From contig PNIW01000080.1 of the NCBI GenBank assembly GCA_002878315.1, forward strand, positions 1 to 48,387: 48,387 nucleotides of DNA, given 5' to 3'. The notes below the pieces were generated by a model. That model had not been told where the DNA came from, made no database searches, and saw only the letters and a program-made list of their open reading frames with translations. Both the position numbers and the translations under genes were made by a program. The DNA comes from Mesoaciditoga sp. (GTDB lineage Bacteria; Thermotogota; Thermotogae; Mesoaciditogales; Mesoaciditogaceae). Below are positions 7,626 through 15,349 of this stretch, in pieces (positions within the stretch are counted from its first letter, which is position 1; each line of letters begins with the position of its first letter).

Positions 7626-8635
7626 ATTACCACCACATTTTGCTGAAGAATACCGGCCTTATGCAGTGCCTCTGTTATCGCGATTATGTCCTGTGGCGTG
7701 GCTCCGAGGGCTTTGAGCGCATTGACGAGATCTGAGAGGGTATTTCCCGAAGAACTGCTTCCGTTTTGGAGTTGGCCGTTAACAATCGATATTGAAAAAT
7801 TTCCGTAACTCATGGTGAAATCGGGCAGAGTTATGTCTCCTCCAAAGATCACCGTGCCTGTCCTTTCATTTATGACGATCTCCTGCGGAAAGTTTGGAAT
7901 AACCTGAATTTGTTCTACTATGGCAAGAAAGTCTATTAGATTATTGACAAAAGCATTTGGTACCTGTATATCGACGGCTCCGGCACTCGAGGCCACGGCT
8001 ATGTTGGATTGAAACTTTGAATTTATCGCTTGGGCAATCCGGGCAGCCGTGACAACGTCAGGCCTGTTAAGAAGCAGAGTCACAACGCCCGCTTTGACTA
8101 TGTTAGATGGAATCTCTTTCTGAACTATAGCGCCATCTGGAATTGTCGCGACGAGTGAATATCTTTGCTGAAGAGAAACGCTCTGATTTGTGTTAAAGCC
8201 TCCTATGGAGAGCTGACCCTGGGCGACGGCGTAAACGTTGCCATCTGCGCCGTAAAGCGGCGTCTCGAGCAAAACCCCTCCCTGAAGGCTTTTAGCGTCG
8301 CCTATCGATGAGACAGTGACTCCTAATTTCATGCCGGGATAATAAAATGGAGGTATATTTGCTGTTACCATCACAAGAGCCGAATTTTTTGAATTGAGGT
8401 CAGACGGCGCGACGACGACGCCGAAATTTTTGAGCATATTCGCGATGAGTTCGGAGGGCACAGGGCCACTGTCTCCATTTCCGTTCAATCCGACAACGAC
8501 ACCCACGCCGAATAACTGGTTGTCCATCGCCCCTCTGATTTTTGTTATGTCCTGTATCGTTACCACATCTCCGGCCGCGAGTGCAATTGAAATTAAAACA
8601 ATCAAAGAGATAAAAAAGATCGATACTTTTTTCAA
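7622..8635 (-). CDS. flgI: Flagellar P-ring protein
   Basis: A 337-residue secreted protein with an N-terminal signal peptide (MKKVSIFFISLIVLISIALA, cleavage near residue 20). The P-ring core follows: VVTIQDITKIRGAMDNQL, VGLNGNGDSG and the later ERTGTVIFGGDI block. It should assemble around the rod in the periplasm at the peptidoglycan layer, and that needs the FlgA chaperone encoded two genes upstream. The length is close to, slightly under, the enterobacterial precursor. The flgI-flgJ junction is a GTGA overlap, and flgH ends 13 bases upstream. Certain by family. Confidence 0.95.
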   Translation of the reverse strand: MKKVSIFFISLIVLISIALAAGDVVTIQDITKIRGAMDNQLFGVGVVVGLNGNGDSGPVPSELIANMLKNFGVVVAPSDLNSKNSALVMVTANIPPFYYPGMKLGVTVSSIGDAKSLQGGVLLETPLYGADGNVYAVAQGQLSIGGFNTNQSVSLQQRYSLVATIPDGAIVQKEIPSNIVKAGVVTLLLNRPDVVTAARIAQAINSKFQSNIAVASSAGAVDIQVPNAFVNNLIDFLAIVEQIQVIPNFPQEIVINERTGTVIFGGDITLPDFTMSYGNFSISIVNGQLQNGSSSSGNTLSDLVNALKALGATPQDIIAITEALHKAGILQQNVVVM

Positions 8636-8648
8636 TCAGATCGCCCCT

Positions 8649-9260
8649 TTAGAAGATCAAAGATGCCAAAGAATTCATAAACCACGTTATCCATCTGTCA
8701 TTTTGAACGCCTTCCTGAAATACGACATTACCATCGTACCATATTTCAAGATCGGCTATATTTGAAGAGTTAACTATGTTGCCCGGCTGTATGTTGTTTG
8801 GACTCACTATGCCTTTTATTTCGATTTCCCTCATTGAATTGTCTATTTTGATGTCTCTCTTTCCAGTTATTTCGAGGTTGCCGTTCGGGTAGACCTTCGT
8901 AACGACTGCGGAGAGCGTCGTCACAAACTGGGACTGGTTTTGCGAGGAGACAGAATTGGTATTGACAGAAGACGAAGGTGGATTTGTGGGAAGCAATTTT
9001 GAGATGTCGAAATTAGTCACAGACTTTATGAGACCTCCTATTATTGAAAGTATTCCTCCGTTATAGTTTGGATTTTTATATGAGTAAGAAGTATTCGTCG
9101 TGTCGTAAATCATGACCGTTACCGTGTCTCCAACCTTACTTGCGACAGGCATGGTAAAAAGATTTTTGAAATTAGTATTTGTGGAACTTTCCCACAGGGA
9201 ATCGGCAAAAGCGAATGAGAAAATTGAAAGGGAAAGAAATAAAATGATAATTTTTTTCAT
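8649..9260 (-). CDS. flgH: Flagellar L-ring protein, without a lipobox
   Basis: A 203-residue protein with a signal peptide (MKKIIILFLSLSIFSFAFA) and the FlgH core: SLWESS after cleavage, VGDTVTVMIYDT, the central KVYPNGNLEITGKRDI block and PNNIQPGNIVNSSNIADLEI. FlgH forms the outer-membrane L-ring, so its presence argues for an outer membrane or toga. Unlike enterobacterial FlgH there is no Cys after the signal peptide and none in the mature protein, so lipid anchoring is not possible by the usual route. The ATG overlaps the flgA stop as ATGA. Confidence 0.92.
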   Translation of the reverse strand: MKKIIILFLSLSIFSFAFADSLWESSTNTNFKNLFTMPVASKVGDTVTVMIYDTTNTSYSYKNPNYNGGILSIIGGLIKSVTNFDISKLLPTNPPSSSVNTNSVSSQNQSQFVTTLSAVVTKVYPNGNLEITGKRDIKIDNSMREIEIKGIVSPNNIQPGNIVNSSNIADLEIWYDGNVVFQEGVQNDRWITWFMNSLASLIF

Positions 9261-10399
9261 AAACTACCTCCGTAGATCTTCACTTTTGGCCCGTTTTCCA
9301 AAAGACCGTACATCAAATAGCCATTTTCTATATTTCTTACGGGTATAATCTGCCCGATATAACCATTTTGCATGACCCTTACAAAGGTTGTTACCGTCAG
9401 ATTGTTGTAAGACACATAGGCAACTATTATCTGTCCTGCCATAACGTCTGGAGGCGTTGAAATGCCGAATGGTGATATTATCTGTCCCGCCTTGAAAGAC
9501 CACAACGCAAGATTTCCGATGATCCTTGAAGGGAGAGTCGCGTAAGCCGTTGTTGTTGCGTAGACATCCATCGGCATCTGCTTTATCATATCGGCGGTTA
9601 TTCTTTGTCCGTAATTTATATCAACGGACGCGACGATGACATTTTCAATTTCTTTAGGCACATATTTTATGATTTTTGCATCTACAACTTTTCCATCTTG
9701 AATTATGTTGACCGGCACTCCTACCATTTTGCCCGAGATTTTAAAAGGCCTTCCAACGGCTATCTCATCAAACTTGGGAAGTTTAACCTTTGAAACATCT
9801 GTAAGAGTTATTCCTTTTCCGAGATCTGCTGCGGCGATTCGAGATATCTCATCGAAAGATCTGGCAATTCCTATTCCACCTATCTCGAATGTGGCATTCG
9901 AATAAGATACGCTCTGACCGGATGTGATCCTGACCAGTGCAAAATAATTTTGACCGAATTGAGAGATGTTGCTTACCTCTATTTCGTAATCTGGATTGCG
10001 AATTCCGGTGGGCTGAAAATTCACAACGAAAACATTTGAAGTCCCCACCTTCGTCGCGATCGCTTTTTGAATTTTCAAAAGATCGACAGACATTTCCGTT
10101 GAATAAACCATAATCTCTTTCGAGGTCGGAATAACCTTTAGCCATTTTATCGATTGCTCGGCTCTTATCTTTATACTTTGAGCGTCAAGGTAATAATAAG
10201 TTCCGGGCTGTGGCGCAAAGGCGACGATGAAATTTTTAAGATCGGATGCCGAGACACCTGTAAATGTCGCGGCAAGATCGTAAAGCGTTACATACTCAGA
10301 TGAGACAGTCGCACTCGATTTTAGCGTGAGATCTATTCCCAAGCCAAAAGCGTAAATTTCAATTAAGATCAAAAAAGCAACGGATAAAAACTTCTTCAT
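9257..10399 (-). CDS. flgA: Flagellar P-ring chaperone, long form
   Basis: A 380-residue periplasmic protein with signal peptide (MKKFLSVAFLILIEIYAFG). The C-terminal half carries the SAF-type FlgA module (VIVASVDINYGQRITADMIKQ, about 240-260, then VRVMQNGYIGQIIPVRN), which supports P-ring assembly. The usual FlgA is about 220-240 residues; here about 140 extra residues precede the common part. They include a DLAATFTGVSASDL segment that resembles the start of the FlgA N-terminal region, so the module may be internally extended rather than fused to something new. It overlaps flgG by 4 bases and flgH by 4 bases. Confidence 0.88.
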   Translation of the reverse strand: MKKFLSVAFLILIEIYAFGLGIDLTLKSSATVSSEYVTLYDLAATFTGVSASDLKNFIVAFAPQPGTYYYLDAQSIKIRAEQSIKWLKVIPTSKEIMVYSTEMSVDLLKIQKAIATKVGTSNVFVVNFQPTGIRNPDYEIEVSNISQFGQNYFALVRITSGQSVSYSNATFEIGGIGIARSFDEISRIAAADLGKGITLTDVSKVKLPKFDEIAVGRPFKISGKMVGVPVNIIQDGKVVDAKIIKYVPKEIENVIVASVDINYGQRITADMIKQMPMDVYATTTAYATLPSRIIGNLALWSFKAGQIISPFGISTPPDVMAGQIIVAYVSYNNLTVTTFVRVMQNGYIGQIIPVRNIENGYLMYGLLENGPKVKIYGGSL

Positions 10400-11181
10400 T
10401 GCTTGAGCGTTGCCACATCCTGTAACATCTGATCCGACGTCTGGATAACTTTCGAGTCAAACTCGTAAGCCCTTTCGGCATTTATCATGTCTACCATTTG
10501 CTGGATAACGTTGACATTTGAAGTCTCTAAATATCCCTGCCTGAGCGCTCCAAAACCATCTTGATTCGCAACTCCCTGAATTGGCTGGCCGGATGCCGGT
10601 GTTGCGACGTAAAGGTTATCCCCTATCGACTCCAAACCGGCTGGGTTCAAAAATCTCACAAGCGTGATCTGCCCAACCTGTGTCTGTGTACCGCCGGGCT
10701 GGGTTACCGTTACTGTGCCGTTTGGCGCTATGTTTATCGATTCGGCATTTTGAGGGATCACTATATTTGGGATAACGACATAACCATCGCTTGTTACGAG
10801 CCTGCCCTGACCGTCTAAGTTGAAACTGCCGTCTCTTGTGTAACCTATCTGTCCATTCTGAAGTTGAACCTGAAAAAAGCCGTCTCCGTCTATCGCGAGA
10901 TCGAGAGGATTGCCTGTCGAAGAAAGACTGCCGAGTGTAAATAAACGGTTCGTCGCGACAAGCCTTGTCCCATGGCCGACGTAGAGACCTGTTGGAGACT
11001 GTGTATTTTGAGACGTTGGCGTTCCGGCTATGTAAAGATTCTGATAAGCGAGATCTGCAAATTCGGCCCTGCTTTCTTTGAAGGCTGTGGTGTTAGCGTT
11101 GGCCAAATTGTTGGATATTGTGTCTATCATGAATTGCTGGGCATTCATGCCCGTTGCCGCCGTTGAAAGTGAATTAAGCAT
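10396..11181 (-). CDS. flgG: Flagellar distal rod protein
   Basis: A 261-residue rod protein, the normal FlgG length. The N-terminal flagella basal-body motif is SLSTAATGMNAQQ followed by ISNNLANANTTAFKESRAEF. The middle has LDLAIDGDGFFQV and GYTRDGSFNLD. The C-terminal motif is LETSNVNVIQQMVDMINAERAYEFDSKVIQTSDQM. It is exported through the flagellar type III apparatus without a signal peptide. ATG at 11181 follows AGGAGG, 11 bases after the end of the flgF-like gene. Confidence 0.95.
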   Translation of the reverse strand: MLNSLSTAATGMNAQQFMIDTISNNLANANTTAFKESRAEFADLAYQNLYIAGTPTSQNTQSPTGLYVGHGTRLVATNRLFTLGSLSSTGNPLDLAIDGDGFFQVQLQNGQIGYTRDGSFNLDGQGRLVTSDGYVVIPNIVIPQNAESINIAPNGTVTVTQPGGTQTQVGQITLVRFLNPAGLESIGDNLYVATPASGQPIQGVANQDGFGALRQGYLETSNVNVIQQMVDMINAERAYEFDSKVIQTSDQMLQDVATLKQ

Positions 11182-11192
11182 TTTTACCTCCT

Positions 11193-11894
11193 TTATGTTA
11201 CGCTACCGACATTTATTCCCGTTGTCATCATTGAATCCTGAGTCATTATGGCCTTTTGCGCTATCTGGTAATTTTGGAATGCGTTTATCAAATCAACCAT
11301 CTCTTTGACAGCGTTGACATTTGACGTTTCTAAATATCCCTGCATTACCTTCCCGTTTGGATCGAGAACGAAAGGGCCACTTTGCGCTGTCGGGACGAAG
11401 GCATTTCCTCCAACCTTTTGAAGGTAGATCGGATTCGCAACATTAAAAACGGCCGGCATTTGTCCGCTATCTGCCATTATTGGCTGGAGTGCCGCGCCAA
11501 GCACCTCTCTACCCATATTATCGACAAGTTCGCCATTTGGAGAAACGTTAAAACTTCCGTCTCTTGTGTAAAGGATTTGATTCCCCTCTCTGACGGCAAA
11601 AAAACCATTTCCGTCTATCGCGTAATCGAGTTTTCTACCAGTCTGCTGCAGGGCACCTTCACTCATCTTTGGAAGAACAGAACTTACAACGACTGCATTT
11701 GTCATTTTCCCTATCGATGAAAATTTTGAAGGGATATTTTCTCTGTAAAGTTCTCTTTGCATTGTTGCGGCAAAAGTCATGGAATCGGCCTTAAATCCAT
11801 AGGTGTTTACATTTGCCAAGTTGTTCGATATCATATCTACCTGTGCCTGATCGACAAGCATTCCCATCGTAGCATCGTAAAGCCCTGTGTGCAT
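11193..11894 (-). CDS. flgF: Flagellar proximal rod protein (FlgF/FlgG family)
   Basis: A 233-residue paralogue of FlgG: N-terminal MHTGLYDATMGMLVDQ and MISNNLANVNTYGFKADS, middle LDYAIDGNGFFAVREGNQILYTRDGSFNVSPNGEL, C-terminal LETSNVNAVKEMVDLINAFQNYQ. Being the first of two tandem rod genes, and shorter than FlgG, it is best called FlgF, although FlgF and FlgG are hard to tell apart by eye. It is the first gene of the minus-strand operon. ATG at 11894 follows GAGGTGATCGA. The leader holds a 16-bp palindrome and the heptamer array. Confidence 0.88.
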   Translation of the reverse strand: MHTGLYDATMGMLVDQAQVDMISNNLANVNTYGFKADSMTFAATMQRELYRENIPSKFSSIGKMTNAVVVSSVLPKMSEGALQQTGRKLDYAIDGNGFFAVREGNQILYTRDGSFNVSPNGELVDNMGREVLGAALQPIMADSGQMPAVFNVANPIYLQKVGGNAFVPTAQSGPFVLDPNGKVMQGYLETSNVNAVKEMVDLINAFQNYQIAQKAIMTQDSMMTTGINVGSVT

Positions 11895-11914
11895 TCGATC
11901 ACCTCAAAGTATCT

Positions 11915-11930
11915 TTCAACGCACGTTGAA
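11915..11930. promoter_or_regulatory. 16-bp palindrome in the flgF leader
   Basis: TTCAACG-CA-CGTTGAA is a perfect inverted repeat 21 bases upstream of the flgF start codon. It could be an operator or a small leader hairpin. No clear sigma-70 or sigma-28 promoter could be fixed for the flagellar operon, so its position relative to the transcription start is unknown. Confidence 0.45.
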
Positions 11931-11950
11931 TAAATTCCTACATGTCTTCG

Positions 11951-11985
11951 AATTGACAATTGATAATTGACAATTGAGAATTGGC
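11951..11985. repeat. Tandem heptamer array, consensus AATTGAN, five units
   Basis: The units read AATTGAC, AATTGAT, AATTGAC, AATTGAG, AATTGGC without gaps: the first five or six positions are kept and the seventh varies. The array lies midway between the divergent flgF and udk genes. The pattern resembles short tandemly repeated heptamers described in cyanobacteria and some other bacteria. Confidence 0.8.
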
Positions 11986-12041
11986 ATCCGTTTATCATTC
12001 ATGTCTGCGTATTAACTGCAAGTATAAAATTGATTTACCTG

Positions 12042-12063
12042 TGTTATAATTTCGAGAGGTGAG
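12042..12063 (+). promoter_or_regulatory. Extended -10 promoter and RBS of udk
   Basis: TGTTATAAT at 12042-12050 is an extended -10 element. GAGAGGTGAG follows at 12054-12063, just before the ATG at 12066. With a start of transcription near 12057 the leader would be very short, about 9 bases. Confidence 0.5.
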
Positions 12064-12065
12064 AT

Positions 12066-12674
12066 ATGAGTACATTCGTTGCGATAATAGGCGGCAGTGG
12101 AGCCGGAAAAACTACTGTCGCGAATAAAATTCTTGAAAAGTTTTCGAATAGAGCGGTATGTATCAACATGGATAGTTATTACAAAGATTTAGAACCGGGC
12201 GTAGATCCGAGGAATGTCAATTTCGATGCTCCTACTGCCTTTGATTTCGATCTCTTCCTTTCGCATCTTGTCGATCTTAAAAATGGAAGGGCGATAGAGG
12301 TACCGAATTACAGTTTTGTAACCTACAGGAGGGACACATCGAAGACGATTCACGTCGAACCCCGAGATCTTGTCATAGTCGAGGGAATTCTCGTCATATA
12401 CAAAAAGGAGATAAGAAAACTTTTTGATCTGGCGATCTACGTCGATGAAGATGCCGACGAGAGATTGATAAGGAGAATAGAAAGAGACACGAAGGAACGT
12501 GGAAGATCCATTGAATCTATAATTTTTCAGTACAGAAGATTTGTCGCTCCAGCCTTTAGGAGTTTTATAGAACCTCAAAAGTACGATTGCGATATCATCC
12601 TTCCAAGGGGCGGAGAAAATCATACCGGCCTTTCGATAATAACCGAAGCGCTTGAAAGGATGCTCAACAGATGA
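12066..12674 (+). CDS. udk: Uridine kinase
   Basis: A 202-residue cytosolic nucleoside kinase. The P-loop is GGSGAGKTT (residues 9-17). Family motifs are MDSYYKDL (about 36-43), NFDAPTAFDFDLF, and PNYSFVTYRRD at about 78-88. The lid-region RRIERDTKERGRS (about 138-150) and YRRFVAPAFRSFIEP follow. It phosphorylates uridine/cytidine in pyrimidine salvage. The length is normal. The stop overlaps the next start (DUF501) as ATGA. Confidence 0.93.
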   Translation: MSTFVAIIGGSGAGKTTVANKILEKFSNRAVCINMDSYYKDLEPGVDPRNVNFDAPTAFDFDLFLSHLVDLKNGRAIEVPNYSFVTYRRDTSKTIHVEPRDLVIVEGILVIYKKEIRKLFDLAIYVDEDADERLIRRIERDTKERGRSIESIIFQYRRFVAPAFRSFIEPQKYDCDIILPRGGENHTGLSIITEALERMLNR

Positions 12675-13162
12675 TAGGTTTAGATGATCTATTCGTTGTT
12701 TCAAATCAATTGAACAGAATTCCCCATAATGTGTCGGAGATCGTAAAGCGATGTTCTTTCGGATTCCCGACTGTTATACGATCCTTTCCCGTTTTGGACG
12801 GTAAGCCCTTTCCAACGCTTTACTGGCTTACATGTCCATTTATGAGATCTGAAATTTCAAAGATAGAAAGTAACGGGGGAATAAAAAAGTATGAAGAAAT
12901 GCTTTCTAAATCAAAAGAATTACTCGATTTGCAGATAAAGGCTCATTTAGAGGCTAATAAAAGAATTAGAAGTATTGCCGGTGATGGGATGAAGGATCTT
13001 TTTAAAGGAGGAATGGGGGGAATAAAGGACTTCAGACACGTAAAATGTCTTCACATGCACGTTGCTTACCATCTTGGTGGAATAGCAAATCCTGTCGGCA
13101 AAGGCGTACTGTCCGAAATAAAGATGGAATGCAAAGATGGAATTTGCGGCAAGGGAGGCTAA
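12671..13162 (+). CDS. DUF501 family protein
   Basis: A 163-residue protein recognised as DUF501 by FPTVIRSFPVLDGKPFPTLYWLTCP (read in two halves about 35-58), the conserved R-S-E-I after CPF, and the C-terminal VKCLHMHVAYHL with IANPVG. A Cys/His pattern (Cys127, His129, His131, His135 region, then Cys154 and Cys159 near the end) could bind a metal, but that is inference. The function is unknown; in other bacteria it is often found near Ppx/GppA or nucleotide genes. It overlaps udk by 4 bases and ends 1 base before glpK, so it belongs to the udk-glpK-aldolase unit. Confidence 0.82.
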   Translation: MIGLDDLFVVSNQLNRIPHNVSEIVKRCSFGFPTVIRSFPVLDGKPFPTLYWLTCPFMRSEISKIESNGGIKKYEEMLSKSKELLDLQIKAHLEANKRIRSIAGDGMKDLFKGGMGGIKDFRHVKCLHMHVAYHLGGIANPVGKGVLSEIKMECKDGICGKGG

Positions 13163-13163
13163 A

Positions 13164-14582
13164 ATGGATTACACGCTCATCATAGATGAAGGCACGACAA
13201 GCACGAGGGCGATTATCTTTGACGAAAGTGGAAATATCCTTTCCTCATCTAACAGGCAACTTAAGGCAATCTATCCCTACGCTGGATGGGTCGAGCAAAA
13301 TGCCGAAGAGATCTTTTCAAAGACCTTGGAATCGATAGAGGATGCCATAGATCAGTGCGGATGTACTCCGAGTAAAATTGGGATAACAAATCAGCGTGAA
13401 ACCGTTGTCGCGTGGGATGACAGGGACGGACGCCCGCTTTACAATGTGATAGTCTGGAGGGATAAAAGGAGCCATTCCTTTTGTAAAGAGTTGAAAGACG
13501 CAGGTTATGAGCCTGTCATAAGGGCAAAGACCGGTCTTTTGATCGATCCTTACTTTTCTGCCTCCAAGATATCATGGATGATCGAAAATGTTGAAGAGGT
13601 AAAAAAGCGTGTCGGAAGTCCTCATTTGAAATTCGGCACGATAGATTCATATCTTGTATGGAAGTTAACTGGAAATCATTTTACAGAGCCATCCAATGCA
13701 TCTCGTACAATGCTCTTTGATATAAACACGATGAGATGGGACAAAGAATTGCTTGAAGTCTTTAAAATACCTTTCATTTCTATGCCGGAAGTTATAAATT
13801 CAAATGGAGATTTTGGAAATTCTAAATACGGAAAGATAACGGCAGTATTGGGAGACCAGCAAGCATCTTTGATGGGGAATTTATGCGTTAATTCAGGCGA
13901 GGTGAAGTGCACCTATGGCACGGGAGCCTTTGTGCTCGTCAACGCAAAGAATTCAAAAAATCCTCCCTTTGATGGACTTTTGAAGACAGTTGCATGGTCA
14001 ATAGACGGAGTCGCCGATTACGCGTTTGAAGGGTCTGTACTTTCAAGCGGAGAGGTTATAAATTGGCTAAAGAGGATATCCCTTATAAAAGATGAGGTGG
14101 AAATAGAAGAACTTGCGCGATCGGCAAAGAGCGACGGGATTTATTTTGTTCCCGCCCTCGATGGCCTTGGATCTCCGCGGTGGGAGCCGAATGCGAGAGC
14201 GCTTTTTGTGGGAATGAACTCTTCCCATACTAAATCGAATATCATAAGGGCAGTTATAGAATCGATGGCCTTTTCGGTGGCCGAAGTTATAGATACTTTT
14301 AAAAAGAGCGGATTGAAACTTTCGACCATACGTGTCGATGGCGGTGGATCGAAAAATTCCTTGCTCGTTCAGATATTGTCCAATGTCACGAATTTAAGGG
14401 TTGAAAGATCTAAATTTCACGAAATGACATCTTACGGTGCTTTTTTGATGTCGAGGGTAAAGAAAGATCTTAACGAGGTTTTATCTCTGAAAAAAGAATT
14501 CGATCTTTTTGAGCCTGTGGAAAATATCGATTCAATTTATAAAAGATGGCAAATGGCAGAAGAGATATCTGTGAAATGGTAA
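13164..14582 (+). CDS. glpK: Glycerol kinase
   Basis: An FGGY-family kinase of 472 residues, a little shorter than the usual 495-505. The N-terminal phosphate loop IDEGTTSTRAIIFD is present (Glu replaces the common Gln of DQGTT). GlpK landmarks follow: GWVEQNAEEIF, ITNQRETVVAWD, YNVIVWRDKRS, GTYGTGAFVLVN and FEGSVLSSGEVINWL. It makes glycerol-3-phosphate from glycerol and ATP. The start is ATG at 13164, 5 bases after AGGGAGG (13152-13158); the earlier in-frame ATG at 13137 lies inside DUF501 and has no RBS. No glpF or glpD is adjacent. Confidence 0.92.
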   Translation: MDYTLIIDEGTTSTRAIIFDESGNILSSSNRQLKAIYPYAGWVEQNAEEIFSKTLESIEDAIDQCGCTPSKIGITNQRETVVAWDDRDGRPLYNVIVWRDKRSHSFCKELKDAGYEPVIRAKTGLLIDPYFSASKISWMIENVEEVKKRVGSPHLKFGTIDSYLVWKLTGNHFTEPSNASRTMLFDINTMRWDKELLEVFKIPFISMPEVINSNGDFGNSKYGKITAVLGDQQASLMGNLCVNSGEVKCTYGTGAFVLVNAKNSKNPPFDGLLKTVAWSIDGVADYAFEGSVLSSGEVINWLKRISLIKDEVEIEELARSAKSDGIYFVPALDGLGSPRWEPNARALFVGMNSSHTKSNIIRAVIESMAFSVAEVIDTFKKSGLKLSTIRVDGGGSKNSLLVQILSNVTNLRVERSKFHEMTSYGAFLMSRVKKDLNEVLSLKKEFDLFEPVENIDSIYKRWQMAEEISVKW

Positions 14583-14595
14583 AGGAGATGATGTC

Positions 14596-15252
14596 ATGCA
14601 GTTATATATCGATTCGGCCAAAATAGAGGAGATCAAAAAAGCCCTCGCTTTAGGGTATGTTCATGGAATAACGACTAATCCCACTCTTTTAAAGAATGCC
14701 GAAGTCTGGAAAGAATACAAGAATTTAAGGTCCTTTTATTCAAAATTGTTGGATATGTGCGATGGAGAAGTTTTCGCACAGATCCCATCTCAAAAGCCTG
14801 AAAAAATCCTTGAAGAACTTGAGGATTTAGACATGTCGAGACTCATAATAAAGATACCATCTGTCCCGGGTGGAATAGAGATCGCAAGATCGCTTGTAGA
14901 TCGCGGATACAGCGTTTGCGCGACGGCCGTCTATACGCCATCGCAGGCGATAGCATGGTCTTCTCTTGACGCAGATTATGTGGCGGTGTATTTCAACCGG
15001 ATGGAGTCAAACGGGATGGATGCAAAAGGAATTGTTAAGACCATTTTAAATGTGCTTTCCAAAACGAGAACAAAATTGCTTGCGGCAAGCGTAAAGACCA
15101 CGGATCAACTTGATTTTCTCGTGAGCAGTGGCGTCGAATACATAACTGTCGGATACGATTTGGTTGAACAACTTATAATCTCTGAAAACAGTCAAAAGGA
15201 TGCCAGAGCATTTGATGATGATATGGCAAAAGTGATCAAGGCTTTTAAGTAG
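14596..15252 (+). CDS. Transaldolase / fructose-6-phosphate aldolase family (short form)
   Basis: A 218-residue class I aldolase, TIM barrel, of the short TalC/FSA type. Asp6 (YIDSA), TTNPTLL (26-32), and the Schiff-base Lys86 in LIIKIPSVPGG are visible; FNRMESNG and VGYDLVEQLI follow. It could be a transaldolase of the pentose phosphate pathway or a fructose-6-phosphate aldolase; the sequence does not decide. ATG at 14596 follows AAGGAGATG, 13 bases after glpK, so it shares that transcript. It is the last gene before a hairpin region. Confidence 0.88.
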   Translation: MQLYIDSAKIEEIKKALALGYVHGITTNPTLLKNAEVWKEYKNLRSFYSKLLDMCDGEVFAQIPSQKPEKILEELEDLDMSRLIIKIPSVPGGIEIARSLVDRGYSVCATAVYTPSQAIAWSSLDADYVAVYFNRMESNGMDAKGIVKTILNVLSKTRTKLLAASVKTTDQLDFLVSSGVEYITVGYDLVEQLIISENSQKDARAFDDDMAKVIKAFK

Positions 15253-15258
15253 AATTCA

Positions 15259-15324
15259 ATCATTTCTTTAGAAGAAATGATAGACGCTTATATGGGCCTG
15301 TCTTAAGTTTGCGTTTTTTTTTTT
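15259..15324 (+). terminator. Hairpin and long T-tract; probable terminator region before the ATPase gene
   Basis: ATCATTTCTT-TAG-AAGAAATGAT (15259-15281) is a 10-bp stem, but no T run follows at once. Further on, ACGCTTA (15283-15289) can pair in part with TAAG...GCGT (15305-15314), directly before eleven T residues (15314-15324). The second structure with the T-tract looks more like the true terminator. Alternatively both hairpins are leader elements of the next gene. Confidence 0.5.
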
Positions 15325-15349
15325 ATTTATAGAAAGTAAGGGTGAAAAA

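Noticed and set aside
11951-11985. The heptamer array as a CRISPR or a replication origin
   Set aside because: The units are 7 bases with no spacers, no cas genes occur, and no dnaA-box cluster or dnaA/dnaN gene is near.
12189-12704. A 171-codon minus-strand frame opposite udk
   Set aside because: It is antisense to a clear udk and has no family signature.
13137-13163. An upstream ATG for glpK
   Set aside because: It lies within DUF501, and the RBS AGGGAGG points to ATG 13164, which gives the normal N-terminus.
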